Assembly: GCA_029948255.1 (NCBI GenBank)
Contig: JALIZF010001829.1
Location: 372,001 to 436,000 of the forward strand
Length of the DNA stretch: 64,000 nucleotides
DNA from: Telmatactis stephensoni
Taxonomy: Eukaryota; Cnidaria; Anthozoa; Actiniaria; Isophelliidae
Direction of reading: 5' to 3'
Below are positions 17,304 through 50,965 of the stretch, in pieces. The position numbers were made by a program, and so were the translations under genes. The first letter of the stretch is position 1, and each line of letters begins with the position of its first letter. The notes below the pieces were generated by a model. The model made no database searches. It had not been told where the DNA came from and saw nothing but the letters and a program-made list of their open reading frames with translations.

Positions 17304-39825
<22,522 letters not shown>

Positions 39826-39907
39826 TACAATATTTGAACTGATATATAACCCCTCTTATAGCCATTATATATATCCAAGTATAGCAGTATTGATCCAATT
39901 GTAGGTA

Positions 39908-40402
39908 TAGGAGGGTCTCAATGGGGTTAACCGTCAAATGAGGGAAATCTTAACCGTCAAGCGTCAAAAACTTTAACCGTCAAATACACTCTGAAACAAT
40001 TTTTCTACGTTCTTTCTTTCAAATGGGCGTATTTTAAAAGACGTAACATTTTCACTCTTTTAATATCGTTAAACTTCATATTGTCCAAAACTAATCCTTC
40101 AACGGATATCGAATTTCACCTAATATCGACCTAATACAGCAGATTCATATTATTTTCTGGTCAAATATTAAACCGCAATATATGAAATGACAAGTTAGAC
40201 AGCAAGTTGCAACAGTAATAACTAGCGATGTAATTTCATAAATTAATAATTATTAGTTATCAATATTTAATTGGTTTATTTTAACCTTCAAAGAGTAGAA
40301 TTAACCGTCAAAACACCGAATTTCTTACCGTCAGCCGTCAAAAAGGTAAATTTTTAACCGTCCGGCAACCATCAATGTTATACCCCCATTGAGACCCCCG
40401 TA
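39908..40402. mobile_element. TIR element rich in TTAACCGTCAA words
   Basis: GGGTCTCAATGGGGTTAACC (39912) is mirrored by TATACCCCCATTGAGACCC (40381-40399). AACCGTCAA or close variants occur about nine times inside, clustered at both ends. It starts 83 bases after the DPYD stop codon. Confidence 0.75.
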
Positions 40403-40788
40403 TAGAGTACTGAATGGAAGGACTTTAAACTGATTCACTGTGTATGCAGTTCCATACTCTTTGCAAGACATCCCTCTTTGATTATCATGCCAAATAATTT
40501 TCTCCCATATCATAACAAGCGTGTTGTGGATTTATCGAAATCTTAGGTTTCTCCACCAATCATTTCATGCATAGTTTCCCTTTCATCTGTATTATTCCAC
40601 TGATTCTTTATATCAATGTTTATTTGATCCTTGTAGTGAGGGGTGTCAAGCTTTTACATCAGATTAATTATCGTTAGCTAGTGTCATATATCTTTGATTG
40701 CAGCACTTAATATATTGTATGTTAGAAAATTAATTTATTCATTTATATTGGGATGTCGGTGTTGCCTGAACATGTTACCACATTTTAA

Positions 40789-41195
40789 CGTGAGGGTGTG
40801 GCACTGCACGTGGTCAGCATCATCATATCTGTACGTGAGGGTGTGGCACTGCACGTGGTCAGCATCATCATATTTGTACGTGAGGGTGTGGCACTGCACG
40901 TGGTCAGCATGATCATATTTGTACGTGAGGGTGTAGCACTGCACGTGGTCAGCATCATCATATCTGTACGTGAGGGTGTGGCACTGCACGTGGTCAGCAT
41001 CATCATATTTGTACGTGAGGGTGTGGCACTGCACGTGGTTTGCGTGACATTTTTGTATATGAAGGTGTTGCACTGCGCGTGGCCAGCGTGATCATATTTG
41101 TACGTGAGGGTGTGGCGCTGCACGTGGTCAGCGCGATCATATCTGTACGTGAGGGTGTGGCACTGCACGTGGTCAGCGTGATTATATTTTATGGA
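40789..41195. repeat. 45-bp minisatellite, about 9 units
   Basis: The unit starts CGTGAGGGTGTGGCACTGCA and recurs every 45 bp, with one diverged unit near 41045. Because 45 is a multiple of three, 15-residue repeats appear in several frames on both strands. This is not evidence for a protein. Confidence 0.95.
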
Positions 41196-41624
41196 ATCAA
41201 TTTACGTGGATTAGCCCAGGTGATTGGCGTGAGGTGTATTTTCACTCGTTTTATTGGTAATAGTTAATAGGATTTAAACCCAGCAATTACAAAGAATAAA
41301 ACGTTCTTGTAAAACTTGATGGGTTGGATCAGTATCATTGCATCTTTATGGATTTGTGTCAAGAGGCAAAAGGCTCAATAAAAGTAACTTTTGTCCAAAT
41401 TAATGTGTTGTTCTTGAAATCTACCAATCGTCCAACCAACCGCCCATCGGTTGTCGTAAATAATGAACTGCCCTTAACATCTAGTAATGATTTCAAAACT
41501 TTTATCTTGCTTTGGTTTGGCTTGGTTTTCTTTGTTTTGTAACTGTTTTTTTTTTACGTAATGGTCTAATATTGGAATGCGCTCGTTATACTTTTATGTT
41601 CGTCTTGGGCTAATTCAAACGTAC
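41196..41624. other. Intergenic, nothing recognised
   Basis: No gene or clear repeat was seen between the minisatellite and the large palindrome. Confidence 0.4.
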
Positions 41625-43356
41625 TTAAGGAGGCTTCCTACAATTTTTCTTGTGCTCGACCGGTCAACTTGAAACGGCTGTAGTTCTTACATGAAAGCAC
41701 CCACAGTTATGACCTTTCGTCCACTTACTACATAAAGACTGAAATTTTTATTGGTGTGTATTTTGTTTACATCAGGGTTACCATAGCGACGAAATGATGA
41801 CGTCACCGTTTTAGATTCCAAGCAATTTTACGCGTTTTTCGACCTAAACTTTTAAAATGACACACAAGACGTTAATATTTAGGACTTTGCCTAGCAGCAT
41901 ACGAATTTTGGAGAAATTCGTATAGACAGATTTTGAATTATTCGAGGCGCAATTTTTTAACCCCAAAAATCACATTTTCTAGTCTTCGATTCCATAATTT
42001 GAAAAGCAAAGCAGCATGACAACTCTTCGACTGTCCAAATGTTGTTCAAATATCAGACTACTTCTCTACGAAGTTGCACGTGAGAAAGTGCTTTGGATCT
42101 CCGTCAGCATACGTCCATTTAGCCATGAAATTAGGCGAAATTTTATCAAAATTTATACACAAAGCGTTTAGTGCTCCTAAAGAAAAATTTCTCGGTCAAC
42201 TGTTTTCTCCCTTTGGTGAGTAGAACTTTAATATATTTGCAATAAACTGTCCAAGCGCCGATTCAATTGAAGCTTTCTAAGGTACTGAAATAAAATTTCA
42301 AAGTAGAGTATATTCGGTGTAACTTAGCGCAGCAAGATTCTAGGTTCAAGTTGTTGTTTCTGCATGCAGGCATGCTTCAGTATGCTAATTCAAGGCAATG
42401 GTCACCATGGCGTGACGCGCTACTTCACTACTGCGTTTCCGTACGCGTGCTCTGCGTATAGAATATTTCTTCAAAAATCACAATTTCTAGTCTTCGATTC
42501 CATAATTGTAAAAGCAAAGCAGCATGACAACTCTAGTGAAGTAGCGCGTCACGCCATGGTGACCATTGCCTTGAATTAGCATACTGAAGCATGCCTGCAT
42601 GCAGGAATGTGAGAATGAAAACAACTGAACTCGAACCTAGAATCTTGCTGCGCTAAGTTACACCAAATATACTCTACTTTGAAATTTTATTTCAGTACCT
42701 TAGAAAGCTTCAATTGAATCGGCGCTTGGACAGTTTATTGCAAATATATTAAAGTTCTACTCACCAAAGGGAGAAAACAGTTGACCGAGAAATTTTTTTT
42801 TTAGGAGCACTAAACGCTTTGTGTATAAATTTTGATAAAATTTCGCCTAATTTCATGGCTAAATGGACGTATGCTGACGGAGATCCAAAGCACTTTCTCA
42901 CGTGCAACTTCGTAGAGAAGTAGTCTGATATTTGAACAACATTTGGACAGTCGAAGAGTTGTCATGCTGCTTTGCTTTTCAAATTATGGAATCGAAGACT
43001 AGAAAATGTGATTTTTGGGGTTAAAAAATTGCGCCTCGAATAATTCAAAATCTGTCTATACGAATTTCTCCAAAATTCGTATGCTGCTAGGCAAAGTCCT
43101 AAATATTAACGTCTTGTGTGTCATTTTAAAAGTTTAGGTCGAAAAACGCGTAAAATTGCTTGGAATCTAAAACGGTGACGTCATCGTTTCGTCGCTATGG
43201 TAACCCTGATGTAGACAAAACACACACCAATAAAAATTTCAGTCTTTATGTAGTAAGTGGATGAAAGGTCATAACTGTGGATGTTTTCATGTAAGAACTA
43301 CAGCCGTTTCAAGTTGACCGGTCGAGCACAAGAAAAATTGTAGGAAGCCTCCTTAA
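41625..43356. mobile_element. Giant foldback element with TTAA target duplications
   Basis: TTAA at 41625-41628 and 43353-43356 flank inverted arms of about 0.8 kb (41629-42430 and 42534-43352) around a 103-bp spacer. The ends read GGAGGCTTCCTACAATTTTT and its mirror. Arm identity is very high over the whole length. The spacer carries a third copy of an arm word (TCTAGTCTTCGATTCCATAA) in the left-arm orientation. It encodes no transposase. TTAA duplications fit piggyBac-type mobilisation. Confidence 0.93.
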
Positions 43357-44585
43357 TTGAGCCGTGCTTTAATTTGGAATTCAGCAGGTCGACCCAAATA
43401 GTTTAGTTCGACAGGCCAGGTCAAAGTTCGTACTAATGAGTCGATCCTAAAGACAGTCTTGACGAATGTAAGGGGATCGAGTGTTTGCCTGCGACGTCTG
43501 AAATAGTACGTTCAGCTCAAGTGAACATTTGACCAGATTAAGTTCAAGTGTTGCACGCCTGAGTCAGTCGTATAAAACGACTTAGTCGTACCAAATTGAG
43601 TCAGTCGAACCTAATTAGGTCAAACTTCGAACTTTACATGAACTTGATACAGCTTATGTGAAGTACGACGTTTGACCTTGGCCAGAAGTTCGATATTTTG
43701 CTTATGATTTCTAGAATTCTACAAGTGCAGATAACGGGGCACAATAATATGAAGCGGGCTGGGTCTGTTGATCTACATCGATTTTTTGACATCATCCTAT
43801 ACACCTTTGCTAAGTAAAGTCGGTATTTGTTGATGGGTTTAGTGCCAGCACTTAAAGAATGGCAAATTTTCCGTCTATTGGATCAAGTCAGTCAAAGCAA
43901 AAGTACCCCAAAAGCTTTCTTTCGAAAACTATGAAAACTATAGTTCATTAAAACTTCCTTGATAATGGAGTCAAGATGACTCCGAAACGTCGGATACTAG
44001 CGTTAATCTTTATTCTAGAAGCTTTCTTTCACCGGTAAAACTAAGTCTTCCAAACTTCCTAGTCTAAACTACAGGTACAGGCCGTCAAGTCAGTCGTCGC
44101 CATTTTGATAGAAAAAACTGCCCTTGTCTACCCCTGCTGATAGCTTTGTCATTTGGATGCTGGTACCAGTTCTTCTCGGTCAAAAAGGCGACGACCGTTA
44201 AGGTGGCCTGTATCTATTGATTTGTTTTTTGGGCATGAATTTCAATCGCGTTTTTGTCTTATATCAAAACCTTGTACGATGTCATTTGTCTACAAGCCGC
44301 CTTGAAATTTGTACCGGTAATGATTTTTCTGTGAATTAAATCAAATAATTTGAGATATCAGACGATTTTTAAAAATGGCTTTATGGGAAACATTGGTCAT
44401 AAATCCAAACTTCCAAGGTGAATTTTTTTCCTATTTCGTTAATCAAGTAGAAAGGCACAGAGGACAACATGCAACATGTATCACACCAATTTAATCCTTG
44501 GAAGTGGCGATACAAATAAATTTGCGCTGCCTGTTACAACGCAAAATTATGTAGTCAAAACTACCGCCAAAATCTCAACAAAATT
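43357..44585. other. Intergenic with eroded repeats
   Basis: No gene was recognised. Words such as GTCAGTCGAACC and GGTCAAACTTCGAAC suggest an eroded foldback at about 43370-43700. A GATGACTCCGAAACGTCGG word at 43974-43992 resembles the ends of Penelope-like or other retroelements. Confidence 0.35.
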
Positions 44586-44726
44586 TCAAAAACATTTTCT
44601 GTAGTTGAAGAAACCTTTTTTCTAAGTATAATTTACTAGCGTTTTTGAGCCAATTGAGCCAGGCATTAGCCTGATTATCAGACAATCGGAGAAAAAAGGT
44701 TTCTCCATCTACAGAAAATGTTTGGT
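44586..44726. repeat. Short foldback
   Basis: AAACATTTTCTGTAGTTGAA is mirrored by CATCTACAGAAAATGTTT. The stem continues through GAAACCTTTTTTCT / AGAAAAAAGGTTTC. Confidence 0.85.
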
Positions 44727-44758
44727 TTCAAAAATTGGAGGGTATATAGTTAATACCG

Positions 44759-44925
44759 TTCGAGTTACGCCTTTCGAGTTACGCGCTAGACCACACCCAC
44801 TTTTTGCTGTGCCACACCCAGCACGTTACTCAAGTGTCATTAAGAAAGGTTATAGTGACTTCGAGTTACGCAATAAGGGCATAACTAACTCATACCGGTT
44901 TACATCTTCGAGTTACGTAAATAGT
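44759..44925. repeat. Dispersed TTCGAGTTACG words
   Basis: CGAGTTACG occurs at about 44760, 44776, 44870 and 44909 in the same orientation, unevenly spaced. It is probably the remains of a repeat. Confidence 0.45.
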
Positions 44926-45075
44926 ACGTTTACTTGGAATTATCAGATTTATTATCTCTTTTCATCTAAATATCTAAATAAGACTAGATTTATGTGATTA
45001 ACAGTTGTATTAGTAATAATCGAGTTCGTATTTTTAGGAAAATCTAGCTGCAAAATAAACAGAAAAAAATAATAA

Positions 45076-45275
45076 GGGACCAGTCATTATTTACAGGGAG
45101 GGGGGGCTGGTGCTAATATGGGGTGGGGGGGGGGGTCATCATTTTTCATACACACACTTCATTATTGTTACAAGAGAATGTATGTGGAAAGGGGGTGGGG
45201 CCATCAAAAATTGTGCATCACATTTCTCATTTCCACCAGCCCCCCCCCCCCCCCCTGTAAATAATGACCAGTCCC
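45076..45275. mobile_element. MITE with GGGACCAGTCATTATTTAC ends and G-runs
   Basis: Left GGGACCAGTCATTATTTACA and right TGTAAATAATGACCAGTCCC are inverted, with poly-G/poly-C just inside. The flanks (AATAATAA / TAATAATC) may include a short target duplication. The architecture is like the inner element at 18831-19604. Confidence 0.85.
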
Positions 45276-46879
45276 TAATAATCAAAGAAAACAGTGCAGA
45301 ATGAAAACGCCGAATAGTTTATTTCGACTTTGAAACAAGACCATTCTTATCGGCGTAGTGGAAATACATGTGCATCGAAATTCTGATTCAGTGGAATATA
45401 CTAAAAACAATAAAATATACATGAATGTAAATTTTGCTGATCGGCATTGAACTTTTACGTGCATCATGTAAACAGCGTTTGGTTTTAAAAATGTAAACTT
45501 TTCATGTTATCCAAATGATATGATTGAATGCTGTTTTAGCTGTCTTCTATCATGCATGTATAGGTAAATGAAAAGAGGTAATGAAAAAATTGATCCTGAT
45601 TTAGATTTTATATTTGACTCTAATCCTGAAATCAATCCAACAAGCAAATAAAGAACAAATCTCTTAACAACAGAAAATACCGAATATTTTCACTTTAGTG
45701 AAAAAAACGGCTGAGGGCAGACGGCTAAAGTTTGTCGTTTGGCGGTTGCCGTTTGCCGTAAACGTCAATCTTAAGGTCTCTAGTTTTATTCGTGAAACTT
45801 GTGTTCGAGATTATTCCTTTATCAGTAGCCACCAGAAATCATGTCGCCAACGGCAACCTCCCTACTGATCCTTGGACCGAGGAAACAGCCATGATCACTC
45901 AACACCGAGTATTATGCATGATTTATGACATAAGCTAAAAACGTTTTTATTTCCTCTTTTTATCCTCATTTTATGTTTCAAAATCCAATCAAATAGGGTC
46001 ATCCACTACGGTTAGAACGAGACTTGTGAAATTCACAATGATCTTAATTAATGGTCATGTTTACATTCAACTTTACCTCAAGAATGCTAACAAAACCTAC
46101 ACAAAGAACAATAGAAAACTTGATCAAACAATCAACAATGTTATTATTTTCAAAAGATCAGGCTCATGGTATGATCTAAAGTTCACAGACACGTTGAATA
46201 CTTAAACAAATTGGTAAATCTTAAAAAGTGACGATAGTTTGCTGTAGAAAACAAGTTTTGTTTATACTGAGTGTAGTCCTTGAAGCGGATCGCTTCGTTG
46301 CAGGAATGCTACCACAGCGCAAGGCTTTCATCATCAAAGAAATTAATTTTAGCTTCTTCTCAGCGTGATCCGTGGGAATTGAAAAAAATTGATGTTGATC
46401 TCTGGATGTTCGGCATTTATTTCTATAATTTAAGATGTTATATCGTCTAATGACAAGTATAAAATCAAATAAAGGTAATTTTGCAATGCATGATTGTGTA
46501 ACATCGTTCTATAGTTCTTCTTTCTATTATTACATCACATGATCTAGTGATACGGTATAAAAAATGCGAATTTAATCAGGGACTGAACCTTGTTTGTTTT
46601 CCTGTATCGATCCAACCAATCAAAATCAAACTGATGAGAAAGCGAGGTCATAAAGTGACCCCCTAATAACGTCACAAAAGGTCTAAAACAATCCTATTGG
46701 TCGATATTCGTTAGGAGTGTCTAGTGCTGTTCACTACTTATAGGGTTGACAGCGCCCAAAGCTAACATTCCACATTTGAATAACTTTCCACTGCAGATCA
46801 GATTGACAAAACGCTTCAATTATCTACAAGAGAACAAAAATTTGTTTCCTATTCAGTAAGTGCAATATTCTAGATTTAG
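45276..46879. other. Intergenic, nothing recognised
   Basis: AT-rich sequence without a coding frame or clear repeat that I can name. Confidence 0.4.
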
Positions 46880-48308
46880 TTGTAGTTCCACCTCAGCTGC
46901 TATAGTTTCTTATCCTACATATCCAATAAATTGTGTTGTAAATCTTCCCATCACTCATTAATCTATCTAAAACTTCTTGCAGGGTGTGCACAAGCACTAA
47001 AGCACAGAGACAAAGACTTCATATATAAAGACAAATAGTTTATTCATTACGGTAAGCCGCTTTACTCTAATACCCGTTGAATATCTATATATTGTAGATC
47101 GAGACGAGACCAGGTTAAAATATCTCTGCCGCGCACGTTGCAGTTCTTTGTCGCTAACGTTCAGAAACTGTTTCTTAGTTTTGGCTATAACTATACGCAT
47201 TCACACAGTTTGATAATTGGAGGATTAATATATATGGATCTTAAGCAACTGATAGCTCAAAAATGTTCCGTCTCTAAGTTCCTATTTAGTAAATTGGTTG
47301 CTTCAGTGTTTAAGTGATGTTTACCGCGTCTGATCAACTAACGCCCTAAAAGTAGCTTAAAAATTGAAGAGAGCCAGGACTTTAACAAGAACCGCATCAA
47401 GAACTTCGGCTTTCTATACACTTATAGAAGGCTCCGAGGTTTTTCAAAATTAGAACGTACAGATATATTGTTTATAAAACTTTGCGTCTCCGTTGCATGA
47501 GCACAGGAATGTACAAAGGAGCAGTAGGGGGTTCGTTTCCATCAGAATAATAGAATGTTCTGTATAGTAATCTGTAGAGCTGTAGTTTCACATCAGCCTT
47601 TGGCTGCTATAGTTTCTTATCCTACATATCAAATAAAGTTTGTACTGTTGTAAATCTTCCCGCCATATCACTCATTCTATCTAAAACTTCTTTCAGGGTT
47701 AGCAAGCACTAAAACAACCAAGACAAAGACTTCATATATCAAGACAAATAGTTCATTCATTATACGGTAAGCCGCTTTACTCTAATACCCGTTGAATATC
47801 TATATATTGTAGACCGAGCCTGGGACCTGTCAATTACAGTTCTTACTGAGCCGCTAACATTCAGACTGCTTCTAACTAACTGCTTCTTTTTGGCTATAAG
47901 CATTCACACAGTTTGTTATACGTTAATTGGAGGATTAAGATCCATTAAGCAACTGATAGCTCAAAAATGTTCTGTATCTAAGTTCCTATTTAGTAAATTG
48001 GTTGCTTGTTTTGGTGATGTTTACCGTCTGACCGACTAACGCCCTAAAAGTAGCTTAAAAATTGAAGAAAGCCAGGACTTTAACAAGAACCAACAACAGG
48101 CAGACTGAACATGTTCAACAATGTTTTACATCTGCGTTTCATGCTAGCATCAAGAACTTCAACTTTCTGCAGGCTAAAGAAAACTCCGAGGTTTTCAAAA
48201 TATTAGCCTAATTTTGAGAGATTGTTTTGAGTAGAGATTGTTCATAAAAAAGGAACAGTAGGGGGTTGGTTTCCATCAGAGTAGAATGTTCTGCATAGTA
48301 ATCTCTCA
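46880..48308. repeat. Tandem duplication of a 0.7 kb unit
   Basis: Two units share the order CTGCTATAGTTTCTTATCC (46897, 47604), GGTAAGCCGCTTTACTCTAA, CAACTGATAGCTCAAAAATG, GCCAGGACTTTAACAAGAAC and AGTAGGGGGTT. The spacing is about 707 bp, with small indels. No coding frame is conserved. Partial diverged units follow at 48985-49150 and about 49890-49990. Confidence 0.85.
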
Positions 48309-48984
48309 TTATATCCACATGAACTCACATGAACTGAATATCAGCAACTGCACTCTGATTGGTTTAACTACTACTAGGCTATAAGCTTATACAGTACCGT
48401 GAGTACAGAAGTAAACATAATGGCTCCAAAATTTTCTTAATAAAATGATCAAAAACATTTATATTTTATTGCACATTTTTGTTCTTAAAATTATATCAGA
48501 GCTAGGTACAAAAGATGACTTGAAAATGTTTTGTGGAGGAAAATTAAATTCCAGAATTGAAATAATTCATAACTCAAAACACATTTTTAAACGTAAAACA
48601 TTCGACTGCTAAATTGATTCTTCGATTCTATAACTTTAAAAGTAATTTGTTGTAGATGAATCTCAGAATTGATTGCACACTTTTAATAAACTTTTACTGT
48701 TTTAAAACGACTCTTTAGACTGAATATACAAAGTTTTCACGTGATTGCTGGCTATATTTTAAGCTCGATCATGTACGACTCGATTTCGTGGAATAATTAA
48801 CAAACATATACTTTTAACCAAAAATTAGAGAAGCAATTTCTTGTCGAGCTGCATTACTCGAAACTCTCGAATCAAACTGATGCAGGCAAATCGTTGGTAT
48901 GGACTCTTATTTACCATAGTTCTCCACCAATCAGAAAGCAAGAAACTGCATGATTAATCGTGGTAAAAAACAATGTTTTACATC

Positions 48985-49990
48985 GGCTTTTCTTGCTAGA
49001 ATCAAAACTTCAGCTTTCTAAAGAAAACTCCTAGGTTTTCAGATTGTTTATAATACTTCGCGTCTTTGAGCACAAGAATGTACAAAGGAACAGTAGGGGA
49101 TTCGTTTTCATCTCAGTATCTAGAATGTTCTGCACAATAAACTATACATGCAGCGCCATCTCAGCGCGTGATTCTAGAGTCATGTTTATTTTTCTTTACT
49201 CATAGTTTCGCTTTCCGTTTTTGATTTATTCACTTGTTTCATTTCTTAAGCTAGTTCTGGCGGACCCTTGCTACTACGCATCGCCCACGCATTGGAGCGC
49301 GTGCGCACCTTTTTAGAGAGCATTAGTTCCATGGCTGGACGTCTGGGCACTAGTAAGCGAGCGATTGAAAACGTAGAAACTAATTTTAGTCGAGAAAAAC
49401 AATATCTTGTTGTCCAAATAACGGAAAATGTTTAATCAAGAAACATTGTACACTGTATAATAATGGAATTTGAGCTCGATCTTTTACAGAGAGTTTATCG
49501 TATCCATCAAAAAAGCATGCGAAAAAAATCGCTAGTATGGGTGATTTTCGGAGTGTTTTCTCTTTTGTGCTTCACTAACTCTTGAAATAATACGGTGACA
49601 CCTTGTTTTTTTTTCTTTTCCTTCAAAAGAGTATTCATCACTTTTTTGATTTAAAGAATAAACATACAACTTCATTGATGGGATCGTAGTACAATTTTCA
49701 CATTTTTATAACTCCGTACACGCGTAATTAGCTAGGCATTTGCTTCTAGAATGCTTTTATAATCATATTTACAACTCATCAAACAATACGTACAAATAAA
49801 GTCTAGGCCTTTTCTCGGAAAAAACATTTCAGTGTTCGCATTACCAAGACCATAGCGATTGTGTATGTGGTGAATACAATGTTTTCCATCTGCGTTTCCT
49901 GCCAGCATGTCAAGAACTTCAGCTTTCTAAAGAAGGCTTCGTGGTTTTCAAAATTAGAACAGATTGTAAATTTTTAAAACTTCGACATCC
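48985..49990. repeat. Two further partial units of the same array
   Basis: 48985-49150 holds ACTTCAGCTTTCTAAAGAAA, TGTACAAAGGAACAGTAGGG and AGAATGTTCTGCA in the same order. About 49890-49990 holds CAAGAACTTCAGCTTTCTAA and the TTTTCAAAATTAGAAC word. The rest between them is unrelated. Confidence 0.6.
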
Positions 49991-50454
49991 ATGTCACCAT
50001 GCTTTGTCATAAAACCATGTTATTAATTTTTTCAATGTTTTTTAAATCATTAATATTACATCATTGATTTCATAACTACAATCCATGCAGTGATGTTAAG
50101 TGATATCATTTGACTAAAACTACCAGATGCAGATTTTTTTCCTCTTGGGAATATAGTGGTACAGTTGCAGGTGTGGCCATCTACACCAGTTAATGTTCTA
50201 TTACCAATTAAACGTTCAATTTTCAATAAGAAATGGTTTTTGCCCTTGTGAATGAGACAATTGTCATAAATGCATTTGTCTTTTGAAAACCACCAATCGG
50301 TATAGAAGGTTCATTTTTCGGCATAGAAAATGGGTCATCAAAATGAGTGCTCATTTAGGGCAAAAGAAGTTGAGCTCCAAAACATTCTGGTGGTTGTAGT
50401 ATGAGACGCCACAGTGTAAATGGTCTTCAACTGTGTTTGTGCGTGTTCTATCCT

Positions 50455-50775
50455 CGTATTTTCTCTTCTTTTCTCTGCTTTTTTTCTTCTCTTCTTTTCT
50501 CTTCTCTTCCCTTTTGTCTTTTCTTCTCTTCTCTCTTCTCTTCCCTTCTCTTTTCTTCTCTTTCCTTTTTTCTCTTCTCTTCTCCTTTTTATTCTCGTCT
50601 TTTCTCTTCCTTTCTTTTGTCTTTTCTTCTCGTTTCTTCTCTTCTCTTTACTTTTCTATATTCTTCTCTTCCCTTCCCTTCTCTTCTCCTCCCCTTCTCT
50701 TTTCTTCTTTTGTCTTTTCTTCTCTTCTCCTCTCCTCCTCCTCCTCTTCTCATCTCTTCTCTTTCCTTTCATATT
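50455..50775. repeat. (CTTTT/CTTCT)n pyrimidine tract
   Basis: A degenerate pyrimidine repeat lies directly upstream of the HEPN-NACHT gene. Three overlapping Phe/Ser/Leu-rich frames over it are artefacts. Confidence 0.95.
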
Positions 50776-50965
50776 TATCGTTTTGTTTCACTCCACCTCT
50801 TCATTTTCCTACTTAGTCTGCAATTTTTCTCCGTCATTATTTTAATGTAATCCAGCTGGATACATCTCTGAGAATTGGAATGTGAAGGTCGTATAGTTTT
50901 TATTCTACCCGGATCTTACACTGAGTTTATATAGTTTCTTTTTGATTTTTTAGATTGTCTCAGTG

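Noticed and set aside
40735..41267. Repeat-bearing frames of 72-127 residues on both strands
   Set aside because: Produced by a 45-bp tandem repeat whose length is a multiple of three.
42364..42579. 71-residue frame in the large palindrome
   Set aside because: Spans the inner arm and spacer of the foldback; no transposase similarity.
50401..50850. Three overlapping Phe/Ser/Leu-rich frames resembling membrane proteins
   Set aside because: Pyrimidine-tract artefact; all three plus frames look alike.
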